Assembly: GCA_023411615.1 (NCBI GenBank)
Contig: JAEYOR010000040.1
Span: 1-47,426 of the forward strand
Direction of reading: 5' to 3'
DNA length: 47,426 bases
Source of the DNA: Actinomycetes bacterium
GTDB taxonomy: Bacteria > Actinomycetota > Actinomycetes > Actinomycetales > Demequinaceae
The position numbers and the translations under genes are program-made. Shown here in pieces: positions 17,213 through 25,830 of the stretch; positions within the stretch are counted from its first letter, which is position 1; each line of letters opens with the position of its first letter. The notes below the pieces were generated by a model. That model was not told the origin of the DNA. It did no database searches and was given only the letters and a program-made list of their open reading frames with translations.

Positions 17213-17621
17213 AGCGGCGGTTGTCGCGTTCCTTGGCGCCCGGGACGATCGCTTCGAGCACCGCGATCACGATCGTGACGACGATCGCGGCAAAGAGCGT
17301 TTTCCAGAATCCGCCCACATCCAAGGTGGCCACCGAGAAGAAGTCACGGGACGTGATCCAGGATGTGAGCCACAGGATGAACCACGTGATGATGAGGCCA
17401 AACAGACCCAAGGTGAGGATTCGCACGGGCAACGTCAGCAACTTGATGACGGGCTTGAGGATCATGTTGAGTGCGACGAGCACTGCACCGATGAGCAAGA
17501 ACACGAGCGGGCGCCCCCACCACTCGCCGTTCTCACCACCCGAAACCGTGAGGTCGAGCGGCAACAACGTGACGAACCAAATCGCCACGGCAGCAATGGC
17601 GGTCTTCACCACAAATCTCAT
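17211..17621 (-). CDS. Phage holin family membrane protein (PF04020 type)
   Basis: A 136-residue protein with four hydrophobic segments and the typical PF04020 pattern LNMILKPVIKLLTLPVRILTLGLFG. This family (mycobacterial holin superfamily IV, YvlD-like) is common as a chromosomal gene in actinobacteria and not a sign of prophage. ATG at 17621 is preferred to the in-frame TTG at 17633 because TTGAAT lies 6 nt before it as a -10. It is divergent from the hisC-like gene. Function is unknown. Confidence 0.8.
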   Translation of the reverse strand: MRFVVKTAIAAVAIWFVTLLPLDLTVSGGENGEWWGRPLVFLLIGAVLVALNMILKPVIKLLTLPVRILTLGLFGLIITWFILWLTSWITSRDFFSVATLDVGGFWKTLFAAIVVTIVIAVLEAIVPGAKERDNRR

Positions 17622-17656
17622 ACGGCGATTCAATCATGCGCTGGCATGCTTGGCCT

Positions 17657-18736
17657 ATGGCAAAACCCCAGCCCGTCCCACAGATCGAGGCTCTTCCTCC
17701 GTACGTTCCTGGCGCGCGTGGTGTGCCGGGAGCCCGCCCTCCCGTCAAGGTCTCGTCCAACGAGAACCCTGCAAGCCCTTTGCCTTCGGTCGTTGAGGCC
17801 GTCCACCGTGCCGGTCAGACGATGAACCGCTACCCCGACATGTTCGCGGTCGAGTTGACTGAGCGCCTCGCGGCTCGTCATGGCGTGGAGCCCGCGAACG
17901 TGGTGACAGGCGGCGGTTCGGTGGGCGTGCTCGCGCACTTGTTGCAGGCTTTCGCCGGCCCGGGTGACGAGGTGGTCTTCGCGTGGCGCAGCTTTGAGGC
18001 GTACCCGATCCTCACGTCGCTCGCGGGGGCCACGCCGGTGACGGTCGCTTTGGACGCCGGCGCTCGACACGACTTGCGAGCGCTCGCAACGGCGATCACG
18101 GAGCGCACCAAAGTGGTGATGGTCTGTTCGCCGAACAACCCGACGGGGCCAGCGGTGGGCGCCGCCGAGTTCGAGGAGTTCATGGCGCAGGTACCGGAGC
18201 ATGTGCTCGTGGTGCTCGATGAGGCATACGTTGAGTACGTGACGGATCCCGCGGCGGTCCAGGGTGAGACATTGATTGGCCGCTACGACAACCTCCTCGT
18301 GTTGCGGACCTTCTCAAAGGCGTATGGGCTGGCGGGCCTGCGCGTCGGCTACGCGGTGGGACCCGAGCCGATCGTGTCTGGCGTTCGTAAGGCGGTGACG
18401 CCCTTCTCGGTGTCGACGGTGGCGCAAGTTGCCGCCATTGCATCGCTCGAGGCGGAGGACGAGCTGCGCGAACGGGTCGAGTCCACCATCGCCGAGCGCG
18501 CGCGCGTGGTCGCGGAGCTCGCGAAGCAGGGCTGGACTGTGCCCGAGGCGCAAGGAAACTTCGTGTGGATCCCCGCTGGCGATCGGGCACTTGAGCTTGC
18601 TCAGCACCTCGCTGCCCAGGATCCGCAGGTGCTCGTCAGGCCTTTTGCGCGCGATGGCGTGCGGGTCACCATCGGCGCCGCGCAGGAGAACGACGCTGTT
18701 CTCGCCCACCTCGCGGACCTCGCCTGGCGCGTGTAG
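17657..18736 (+). CDS. hisC: Histidinol-phosphate aminotransferase-like PLP enzyme
   Basis: A 359-residue class I/II aminotransferase. The substrate-binding KVSSNENPASPLPSV, the PNNPTGPA motif, the DEAYVEY segment and the PLP lysine K221 in TFSKAYGLAGLRVGY are all present. It stands alone rather than in a his operon, so it may be the second HisC/aromatic aminotransferase (Pat) paralogue used in phenylalanine or tyrosine synthesis. ATG at 17657 is chosen by homology: 21 bp of upstream in-frame sequence adds no conserved residues. A weak -10-like CATGCT lies 6 nt upstream. Confidence 0.88.
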   Translation: MAKPQPVPQIEALPPYVPGARGVPGARPPVKVSSNENPASPLPSVVEAVHRAGQTMNRYPDMFAVELTERLAARHGVEPANVVTGGGSVGVLAHLLQAFAGPGDEVVFAWRSFEAYPILTSLAGATPVTVALDAGARHDLRALATAITERTKVVMVCSPNNPTGPAVGAAEFEEFMAQVPEHVLVVLDEAYVEYVTDPAAVQGETLIGRYDNLLVLRTFSKAYGLAGLRVGYAVGPEPIVSGVRKAVTPFSVSTVAQVAAIASLEAEDELRERVESTIAERARVVAELAKQGWTVPEAQGNFVWIPAGDRALELAQHLAAQDPQVLVRPFARDGVRVTIGAAQENDAVLAHLADLAWRV

Positions 18737-18841
18737 GCGACTCTGCCCGCGCGTGCGGGAGCGGTGTTGCTCGGAATCATCGGCTCTGTTGTCGACGTTG
18801 CCCTAGTAGCCAGGGTGACCGTTCTACGAAAGGAGCCCGCC

Positions 18842-19573
18842 ATGGTGACGAGTATTGATGTTGTAGGAATCGACCCGGAGGCCGCGGGCGAGGGTGTGAC
18901 CGACTTCCTTGAGTCCGCCGGCTTGATTGCGGTGTGGAGTGCCGCAGCCGTCTGGCTGCTCGTGCTGTTGCTCGCCGTTGTCGTGGTGCACAAGGCCGGC
19001 TTCTCCGCCTGGTGGGCCGTGCTTGGCGTCCTGCTGCCGCCCCTGGGTTTGCTGCTGCTTATTGTCTTTGCACTGGCGAAGTGGCCGGTGCACCGCGAAC
19101 GCGACGAGGCACTCTCGCTCATCAAGGAGAACGACCTCATCTTGCCGAGCCATGCTGCTCGCGCCCAACGCGATGCGGAGCGGGCGCGCCAGTATGAGGA
19201 GGAAGCGCGGCTCCGGATGGAGCGTGCTCAGGCGGACCGAGCCAAGGCCGACGCCGAACACGCCCGGATCCAGGCGGCGCAGGCTGCGCGTGAGGCACAG
19301 CGGGCTCAGGAAGCAGCCGCGAAGACGACCCCTCCGGCACCCGTTGCACCTGCCGCCGCACCGGTTGAGACACACAAGCGCACGGCCGACGCTGGAGACA
19401 CCTCATCTGATATTCCGTCAGCGACGTCCGCCGCGGACGCTCCGTCCGGATCGGAGTCGGAGGCGTCAAAGGGCGCGGCGCGCCCCCGGAAGACCACGGC
19501 CAGGTATGCATCGGGCGCTGGCACCACCTCGACCAGCACGACGGCGGAGACGACGGCCGGCACAAACGGCTAA
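18842..19573 (+). CDS. Membrane protein with charged coiled-coil domain, unknown function
   Basis: A 243-residue protein that I do not recognise. Two hydrophobic segments (about 31-55 and 63-82) are followed by an Ala/Glu/Arg-rich helical region with heptad character (about 95-165), and a Pro/Ala/Ser/Thr-rich tail (about 170-243). This could be a membrane-bound scaffold. ATG at 18842 has GAAAGGAG before it. It immediately precedes the polysaccharide cluster but there is no evidence it belongs to it. Confidence 0.7.
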   Translation: MVTSIDVVGIDPEAAGEGVTDFLESAGLIAVWSAAAVWLLVLLLAVVVVHKAGFSAWWAVLGVLLPPLGLLLLIVFALAKWPVHRERDEALSLIKENDLILPSHAARAQRDAERARQYEEEARLRMERAQADRAKADAEHARIQAAQAAREAQRAQEAAAKTTPPAPVAPAAAPVETHKRTADAGDTSSDIPSATSAADAPSGSESEASKGAARPRKTTARYASGAGTTSTSTTAETTAGTNG

Positions 19574-19720
19574 ATGCAACGTTTGGCACGGTACACCCTT
19601 TCTGGTCAGCAAACGCTATCCTGGCCTGGACAAGGGGAGACGTTCGCGGAGCCGCGCCAGCGGCTCCTAGACAAGCGCACTCCTTGAGCTCACTCCACAT
19701 TCGATGCTCGGGGGGGACCG

Positions 19721-20737
19721 ATGCCACAGGGTCCGGTGTCTTACGTGATGCCGGTGCTGAACGAGGAAGCGCACGTGGCAGCGGCGGTGCAAAGTGTGCT
19801 GAGGCAAGACGTCCACCCATTCGAGTTGTTGCTTGTTTGCGGAGAGTCATCGGACGGCACCGACGACGTTGTCGATGCTGTCGTCAAAGCGCACCCGGAA
19901 GTGCGGCGTATCAATAACCCGAGGAACGCCATCTCCGTCGCCATGAACCTCGGGCTGGCCGAGGCAAAGTACGACATCGTCGTGAGGGTCGATGCCCATT
20001 CGGAACTGCCTGCGGACTATACGGCGAAGTCGCTGAGGGCTTTACGTGAGAGTGGGGCCGTCAACGTCGGCGGGCGCATGGTCGCACAAGGAACCACCCC
20101 ATTTGAGCGGGCCGTCGCGTTTGCGTACAACACGTGGTGGGGCCTTGGCGGCGGCGTGTATCACGTTGGTGGTGAGGAGGGCGAGGCAGAGTCTGCATAC
20201 CTCGGGGTGTACGAGAAGGCCGCCGTCATAGGCGTCGGTGGATACGACGAAGCACTTTCGCGCGGTGAGGATTGGGAACTCAACCTTCGCTTGAGACGGA
20301 GCGGCCGCATCATATGGTTCCTGCCCGACGTGGTGGTGACGTATCGACCGCGTTCTTCAGTGCGCGCAGTGGCGAAGCAGTTCCACGCCTCTGGGCGTTG
20401 GCGCGGCACTCTCATTCGCCGGGATCTTCGAGCGACTCCCATGCGGTATCTGGCGCCGCCCGCTCTACTTGTGGCGATCGTGGCCTCTGCAGTGACTGCG
20501 GTGATTGCGGGGCTGTCGAGCGGAGCAAGCGCAATAGTGTTGGGCGTGCTAGCAGCCGCAGTGCCTGCCGCGTATGTGTCGGTGCTCGTGGCGGCAAGCA
20601 TTGCGAATGGTCTCGACGCGCCAACCCGACTACGGATTCCCTGGGTCCTTGCGCTGATTCACCTTGCGTGGGGCTACGGCTGTTTAGCCGGCATGATGCG
20701 CACACCCCGAAGGCATAACCAATACGCTGGTCGCTGA
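19721..20737 (+). CDS. GT2 glycosyltransferase, ExoA-like
   Basis: A 338-residue membrane-associated glycosyltransferase that opens the polysaccharide cluster. The GT-A domain (about 1-235) has VSYVMPVLNEEAHV at the start, the metal-binding VVRVDAH, and the acceptor-side GEDWELNLRLRRSG. Three C-terminal membrane segments (about 245-330) match succinoglycan ExoA-type enzymes that act on lipid-linked sugars. Sugar donor and acceptor are unknown. ATG at 19721 follows a GGGGGG run. It may start or extend the exported polymer. Confidence 0.88.
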   Translation: MPQGPVSYVMPVLNEEAHVAAAVQSVLRQDVHPFELLLVCGESSDGTDDVVDAVVKAHPEVRRINNPRNAISVAMNLGLAEAKYDIVVRVDAHSELPADYTAKSLRALRESGAVNVGGRMVAQGTTPFERAVAFAYNTWWGLGGGVYHVGGEEGEAESAYLGVYEKAAVIGVGGYDEALSRGEDWELNLRLRRSGRIIWFLPDVVVTYRPRSSVRAVAKQFHASGRWRGTLIRRDLRATPMRYLAPPALLVAIVASAVTAVIAGLSSGASAIVLGVLAAAVPAAYVSVLVAASIANGLDAPTRLRIPWVLALIHLAWGYGCLAGMMRTPRRHNQYAGR

Positions 20738-20754
20738 CGCGAAGGCGGTAGTGA

Positions 20755-21618
20755 ATGACGCAGAGTGACCTCGAGGGGTTGGCGCGCGCCAAGGGACTGG
20801 CGCGCGTTGGGGCGAGACCTCGTCTTGTCTCCTACGTCGGAGCGGCCTGGTCGCGGCGCGGCTTCGCGATTGTCCTCGCGCGGTTTCACATTCAGGCCAC
20901 CTTGAGCGCGAATCGGCTTGGCCTCGGTTGGGTGGTGCTGAGACCCACGCTGAACGCTGCTCTCTATGGTGTGATCTTTGGTCTCATCATGTCGAGTGCG
21001 ACCCGTCCGTCCAACTTCATCCCTTTTCTCATCGCGGGTGTATTCACTTTTGAGTTCTTCTCGCAAAGCCTGAGCCAAGGGGCCAAGGCGATTGTGACCA
21101 ATGCGGGCCTCGTGAAGTCTTTGAGCTTTCCCAGGGTGCTGCTCCCGCTGTCAGTAGTCATCCAGCGCGTCTTCGAGCTAGTGCCCATGATGGTTGTTCT
21201 GGGCGTCGTGTTGGTTGCGTTTGGCGAACCAGTGACGTGGCGTTGGATTCTCGCACCCGTGGTGCTCGGCATGATGACGATCTTCAACTTCGGTGTAGCG
21301 CTCATTGCTGCTCGCCTCACGGCTCACGTCAGGGACGTGGGACAGTTGGTGCCCCTCTTCAATCGACTCATCTTCTATTCGAGTGGAATCTTCTACTCCA
21401 TTGACAAGGTCGCCGCTGCCAACGACATGAAGAGCCTGGCGAGCTTCGCGCAGCTGAATCCGGTCTACGACTTCATCTCGATCATGCGCGCGATGCTTGT
21501 CTCGGGAAACGCAGCGACAACAACCATGTGGGTGGTAGCTATCAGTGCCACGGTCACGGTCTTCGTTGGTGGCCTCTTTTTGTTCTGGCACGCGGAGGAG
21601 CGCTATGGCGACCTCTAG
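20755..21618 (+). CDS. ABC-2 polysaccharide export permease (Wzm/KpsM-like)
   Basis: A 287-residue protein with about six membrane segments and the ABC-2 permease pattern (GLGWVVLRPTLNAALYGVIFGLIM, FNRLIFYSSGIFYSIDKV). With the next gene it forms an ABC transporter moving a lipid-linked or growing surface polysaccharide or teichoic-acid-like polymer across the membrane. ATG at 20755 has AAGGCGG before it. Its 3' end overlaps the start of the ATPase gene by 14 bp, showing translational coupling. Confidence 0.9.
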   Translation: MTQSDLEGLARAKGLARVGARPRLVSYVGAAWSRRGFAIVLARFHIQATLSANRLGLGWVVLRPTLNAALYGVIFGLIMSSATRPSNFIPFLIAGVFTFEFFSQSLSQGAKAIVTNAGLVKSLSFPRVLLPLSVVIQRVFELVPMMVVLGVVLVAFGEPVTWRWILAPVVLGMMTIFNFGVALIAARLTAHVRDVGQLVPLFNRLIFYSSGIFYSIDKVAAANDMKSLASFAQLNPVYDFISIMRAMLVSGNAATTTMWVVAISATVTVFVGGLFLFWHAEERYGDL

Positions 21619-22345
21619 ATCAACTCCAGAGCCAACGGTCATTGTTGATCGTCTTGAAGTTCGCTACCGCTCATATGCCACCGGCAAGGCCGCCGGCGGG
21701 CGAAAGTCGCTATTGCGGCGTCAACGTGGGATCAGGGAAGTGCATGCTCTTCGGGGGGTTTCGCTCGTTGCCCACGAGGGAGAGAGCATTGGCGTCATTG
21801 GCGCCAATGGCTCCGGCAAGTCGACTCTCATGCGGTGCATCGCAGGCTTCACCCAACCCGCCGCGGGTGCTGTCTACGCCTCGTCGCGCCCCACATTGTT
21901 GGGAGTCAACGCAGCGCTCCTCGGAGAGATCTCGGGAGAACGCAATGTCATCCTGGGTGGGCTGGCATTGGGTATGTCGCCGCGTGAGATTGAAGCGAAA
22001 GCTCAGGGCATCATCGAATTTGCAGGTGTCGAGGACTCGGCAGATATGCCGATGAACACGTACTCATCGGGGATGTCGGCAAGACTGCGATTTGCCATAG
22101 CGGTCGCGAGACCGCACTCGATACTTCTCGTGGACGAGGCGCTCGCTGTTGGCGACAAAGAGTTCAGGGTGAAGAGCGAGGCGCGCATCCGCGAGCTCAG
22201 GGATGCCGCCTCCACGGTCTTTCTCGTCTCACACTCGATGAAGTCGATCCGATCGACGTGCGACCGCGTGATCTGGCTGCGGCAGGGCGAGATCGTGATG
22301 GACGGTGATCCTGACGAGGTGGTAAAGGCGTATGAGCGGTCATGA
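21605..22345 (+). CDS. ABC transporter ATPase for polysaccharide export (Wzt/TagH-like)
   Basis: A 246-residue ATPase with Walker A GANGSGKST, signature YSSGMSARLRFAIA, Walker B ILLVDEALAVGD and H-loop VSHSM. This is the KpsT/Wzt/TagH family. The C-terminal carbohydrate-binding domain of O-antigen Wzt is absent, so the polymer is not selected that way, as in capsule KpsT systems. ATG at 21605 overlaps the permease gene; the next gene begins inside its 3' end. Confidence 0.92.
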   Translation: MATSRSTPEPTVIVDRLEVRYRSYATGKAAGGRKSLLRRQRGIREVHALRGVSLVAHEGESIGVIGANGSGKSTLMRCIAGFTQPAAGAVYASSRPTLLGVNAALLGEISGERNVILGGLALGMSPREIEAKAQGIIEFAGVEDSADMPMNTYSSGMSARLRFAIAVARPHSILLVDEALAVGDKEFRVKSEARIRELRDAASTVFLVSHSMKSIRSTCDRVIWLRQGEIVMDGDPDEVVKAYERS

Positions 22346-23306
22346 ACCGAGGGTCGCTCATGCGTGGGTCGAGTCGGGCCTTCAGTTCCTCAATGCCGTC
22401 GAATACGCGCATGAGCATGGCGTCGAGTTGGCGGTACATCCACGGCGAGGCGTTCGCCAACTCGATGCGACGATTGCCGCACTCCGCAGTGCGCTCCCAG
22501 CCACCATTTCCATTCGCAGGCCAAGGTCTCACGCCATCCTCAGCCCTTGGGCGTGGGCCAAGAAGCGCATCCTTGGCGATGGGTTTTCGGGCCAACTGAG
22601 ATTGGCACTGCTCGTGCCGAGGAGATCGCTCGTTCTCATCGACGACGGATCGATCATGGTGGATCTGCTGTGTCTGCTCGCAACTCAAGCCCCGCTCAGG
22701 CGTCCTGGTCAGCGCGAGGGACCGATAAAGCGATGGCTCGGCGGACGCGCATCCAGGCGCCTTTCCCAGGCGTTGCGGCATGGCGATCTTGAGATCTTCA
22801 CCGCTTATGCAGATCACGAGGCGGCCCAACTCCTCGCGTCGAAAGGCGCGCAGCTTCGGCCAAACCGTTTTCGGTGGTTGCGACAGTTGCCGGGCGAGGC
22901 CTCGGTTCAAGCCGAGTCGATTGTGGTGGGCTCGGCACTGGCAGTCGACGGGTACGTGGACACGAATCGATACGCCGAGTGGGTGAGGGAAACGGCTGAG
23001 GAGAACACCCTCTATATGCCCCATCGCAGAGAGTCACCTGAATTCCTTGACTACATCGAGCACACCCTTGGCGTATCTGTGTATCGGGGGCTTCTGCCAC
23101 TCGAGGTCGAAGCCGCTATGGCATCACGGCTTCGCCGGGTGATCGGTTTGCCATCCAGTGTCGTGGCGTCACTCAAGGCGCTTGGTCTCACGTCCGTATC
23201 GTTTGAGTTCTCAAGAGTTCCGGAAGAATGGTGGCTCGAGACCGCTGACTTCGAGTTCAGGAGCTTCATCAACGGTCTCGTCGATGGTCCCGAGGAGGCG
23301 CGATGA
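22332..23306 (+). CDS. Polysialyltransferase-like glycosyltransferase
   Basis: A 324-residue GT-B-fold candidate resembling the alpha-2,8-polysialyltransferase family (PF07388, GT52-like). It has VLIDDGSIMVDLL in the middle, the LYMPHRRE segment with His231 (compare the conserved HP motif), and a Ser-Ser pair (275-276) in LPSSVVASLKALG, where family members carry a conserved serine. Overlaps with the ATPase gene (14 bp) and with the CMP-sugar synthetase gene (ATGA) tie it to the operon. It would be the polymerase or a CMP-nonulosonate transferase. Assignment is from motif resemblance only. Confidence 0.6.
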   Translation: MSGHEPRVAHAWVESGLQFLNAVEYAHEHGVELAVHPRRGVRQLDATIAALRSALPATISIRRPRSHAILSPWAWAKKRILGDGFSGQLRLALLVPRRSLVLIDDGSIMVDLLCLLATQAPLRRPGQREGPIKRWLGGRASRRLSQALRHGDLEIFTAYADHEAAQLLASKGAQLRPNRFRWLRQLPGEASVQAESIVVGSALAVDGYVDTNRYAEWVRETAEENTLYMPHRRESPEFLDYIEHTLGVSVYRGLLPLEVEAAMASRLRRVIGLPSSVVASLKALGLTSVSFEFSRVPEEWWLETADFEFRSFINGLVDGPEEAR

Positions 23307-24481
23307 GCAAGCCGCATCATATTGCCATCATTCCTGCCAGGGGAGGCTCGCGAGGAGTTCCCGGCAAGAACCTGGCGCGTGTAGGAGGGGTTCCACTCGT
23401 CGCCAGGGCGATTCGAAGCGCACGTGAATCGGGCGAGATCCACGCCGTCTACGTGAGCACCGATGATCCCGAGATCGCGAGGATCGCAAACGAATGGGGG
23501 GCGCACGTCATCGAGCGCCCCGCGGACCTGGCAGGTGACACCGCAAGCTCAGAGTCGGCTTTGCTTCACGCGATTGATGTGCTGAGGTACCGCGGTATTG
23601 AGCCCTCCGTGCTCGCCTTTCTCCAGGCGACATCGCCGTTCATCGATGCCAAGGCGCTCGGCTCAGCAGTTCGGCGTGTTGCTGGTGGTGCGGAAGATGT
23701 GGTGTTCGCGGCTTTCGAGACATACGCATTTGTTTGGGAAAGGACAGAGTCCGGCGCAGTTGGCGTCAATCACGACCATCGTTCGAGAGCTAGACGTCAG
23801 GATCGTGCGCCGCAGTTCTGCGAGACCGGTGGCTTCTACGTGATGAATGTCCACGGCTTCCTTGACTCCCGTTTTCGGTTCTTTGGACGGATTGGCGTTG
23901 AAGAGGTCGACCCGGCGACTGCGATCGAGATCGATACGCCAGCGGAGTTGGAGCATGCACGTACCCTCGCGGCGGGTGCCGTAACGCCCGAGCCGCTGCC
24001 CGTGAGGGCGCTGGTGACGGACTTTGATGGCGTGCACACCGATGACACGGCGTACGTGAACCAGGATGGCAGCGAGTCCGTGGCAGTGAGCCGTGCGGAC
24101 GGCTTGGGCGTCGCATCTCTTGTCGCCGCAGGTGTGCCTGTACTCATCTTGTCTCGAGAGAAGAATCCGGTCGTATCGGCCCGCGCGAGAAAACTTGGTG
24201 TTCCCGTGCTCCAGGGCGTTGACGACAAGGCGTCCGCACTTGTCGCCTGGGCGCGCGAGGCAGGCGTGGAACTCGCCGACGTGGCTTTTGTAGGTAACGA
24301 TGTAAATGATGTGCAGTGCCTCGAGATCGTGGGGTGGCCGATTGCAGTCGCAGACGGCCGCCCGGAGGTCATGTCGCGCGCGCGTGTGATTCTTCGGCAC
24401 AGCGGCGGCCGCGGTGCGGTCAGGGAGGTTGCTGACCGCATTCTTGCGGCATCACCGCTGTTCGGCAGCGAACAACCGTGA
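23303..24481 (+). CDS. CMP-nonulosonate synthetase fused to KdsC-type HAD phosphatase
   Basis: A 392-residue two-domain enzyme. Residues about 1-225 are an acylneuraminate cytidylyltransferase (NeuA-like; AIIPARGGSRGVPGKNL, FLQATSPF), which joins CMP to a nonulosonic acid. Residues about 232-392 are a HAD phosphatase of the KdsC type, with D240-F-D242-G and GNDVND. Such a pairing fits a pathway in which a NeuB product carries a phosphate (Kdn-9-P, Neu5Ac-9-P) that must be removed before activation. The same fusion occurs in animal CMAS, where the HAD part is inactive; here both Asp residues are kept. ATGA overlap with the previous gene. Confidence 0.85.
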   Translation: MSKPHHIAIIPARGGSRGVPGKNLARVGGVPLVARAIRSARESGEIHAVYVSTDDPEIARIANEWGAHVIERPADLAGDTASSESALLHAIDVLRYRGIEPSVLAFLQATSPFIDAKALGSAVRRVAGGAEDVVFAAFETYAFVWERTESGAVGVNHDHRSRARRQDRAPQFCETGGFYVMNVHGFLDSRFRFFGRIGVEEVDPATAIEIDTPAELEHARTLAAGAVTPEPLPVRALVTDFDGVHTDDTAYVNQDGSESVAVSRADGLGVASLVAAGVPVLILSREKNPVVSARARKLGVPVLQGVDDKASALVAWAREAGVELADVAFVGNDVNDVQCLEIVGWPIAVADGRPEVMSRARVILRHSGGRGAVREVADRILAASPLFGSEQP

Positions 24482-25716
24482 CCTCGGGGTCCTCCGCCGA
24501 TCCCCAGTCGCTTCGGCTACTGGTAGTCGCCGACGGTGATTCGTATCTCAAGTGGGGTGCCCGCCGCGCGTCCGAGGCGCCGTCGTCATGGGTTCGCTCA
24601 ATGGTTCTCGTTGAAAGCGCCGTGTCGCCGTCACGTGCTCAGGTAGTCGCGGCTGTCGGTGCCGAGGCAGCAGCCTCCGTCCGGCGCCTGACGATGCGGG
24701 AACTGGTGCGTGAACTCGTTGGTGATCCACCAGATGTCCTGATCTTGGCGTGTAGGGGCCCACTCATCGAAACGCTGCTTGACGACCACCTTCGCGGTAG
24801 ACGTGCCGCCGGAGTTGTCATCACCGGCATCGCCGGGTTGTGGATGCCACCGACGACGACTGGACTTCGCCATCGAGCTGGTGCTGACCTCTTCATCACC
24901 CACTCGGTGCGAGAGCGCGAGGCGGTAGCCGCGCTCCTACCGGTGGGGCGCTTGGCGCATACGGCACTTGCCTCGTTTGTCCAACGTGCTCCGGAAGCCC
25001 ATGCTGCGAAGAGGGACCTCATCATCTTTGCACCACAGCCTCAAGTGCCAGCATCGCCTGCCGACCGGGTGCGGCTGTTGCGTGCGCTCTATGATGTGGC
25101 GCTCACACGGCCAAATCTGACAGTCGTTGTGAAGGAGAGGGGACTCCCGGGCGAATCCCTCACGCACGACGATCCGTATCCGTTCAGTGCCCTCGCCGCA
25201 ACATTGCCGGAGCCGCTTCCAAGCAATGTGGAATTCCGCACCGGCCCCATCGGACCCTTCCTCGCCCGCGCGGCCGGATTCGTCACAGTGAACTCGTCGT
25301 CAGCAATAGAAGCCATTGCCGCAGGCAGCCCCGTGCTCTGCCTCCTCGACATGCAGGATGGAACCGCCGCCTTCAACCAAGTCTTTGAGGGCTCAGGTGT
25401 GGAGGGAACACTCGATGATCTAGCCATCGGTGCTTTCAGGCACCCTCGTCATGGGTGGTTGGACGCCAACTACTTCCACCCAGACGAGGAGAACGACTGG
25501 GTTTCTATGGCCACCACCCTCGCAACTCGGGATCCGAAAGAGTATGAAAACTGGCGCGCGGTATGGCTCCGCAGCCGAACCATCGCAGGCCGACTGCACG
25601 CTGCGCGGGTGCGCGCGATAGCGCTCGGCAGCGCCGACGTCTGGTGGAGGCGCTGGGTCTACCGCGTCGTCGCCCCGTGGATTAACACAAGGCGAGGCAG
25701 CCATCGCCCTTCCTAG
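24478..25716 (+). CDS. Putative glycosyltransferase, DUF6716-like
   Basis: A 412-residue protein matching the DUF6716 putative glycosyltransferase type found beside neuB genes in actinobacteria, by overall resemblance. It has a Rossmann-like N-terminus (LRLLVVADGDSYLKWGARRA), a central ITGIAGLWMPPTTTGLRHRAGAD segment and a GT-B-like C-half, VTVNSSSAIEAIAAGSPVLCL, typical of polysaccharide-type transferases that read a CMP-sugar. The GTG start overlaps the stop of the synthetase gene (GTGA). The family function is unproven. Confidence 0.7.
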   Translation: MTSGSSADPQSLRLLVVADGDSYLKWGARRASEAPSSWVRSMVLVESAVSPSRAQVVAAVGAEAAASVRRLTMRELVRELVGDPPDVLILACRGPLIETLLDDHLRGRRAAGVVITGIAGLWMPPTTTGLRHRAGADLFITHSVREREAVAALLPVGRLAHTALASFVQRAPEAHAAKRDLIIFAPQPQVPASPADRVRLLRALYDVALTRPNLTVVVKERGLPGESLTHDDPYPFSALAATLPEPLPSNVEFRTGPIGPFLARAAGFVTVNSSSAIEAIAAGSPVLCLLDMQDGTAAFNQVFEGSGVEGTLDDLAIGAFRHPRHGWLDANYFHPDEENDWVSMATTLATRDPKEYENWRAVWLRSRTIAGRLHAARVRAIALGSADVWWRRWVYRVVAPWINTRRGSHRPS

Positions 25717-25830
25717 CATCACGGCGCAGGCCGCTCATACCGTTCACGAAGGCTCCGGTAAGATCGATCAGAAATTTCGGGTGGCTAACCGTTGACGAAG
25801 GGGGCTGTGCACCCGAAGGGGGAGGTCGAG

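Noticed and set aside
17211..17621. Holin-like gene as evidence of a prophage
   Set aside because: PF04020-type proteins are common chromosomal membrane proteins in actinobacteria, and no other phage gene is near.
20744..20751. GGCGGTAG, core of the ops (JUMPstart) element in front of the polysaccharide exporter gene
   Set aside because: It coincides with the ribosome-binding site of the permease gene, lies inside the operon rather than in its leader, and the flanking ops bases do not match.
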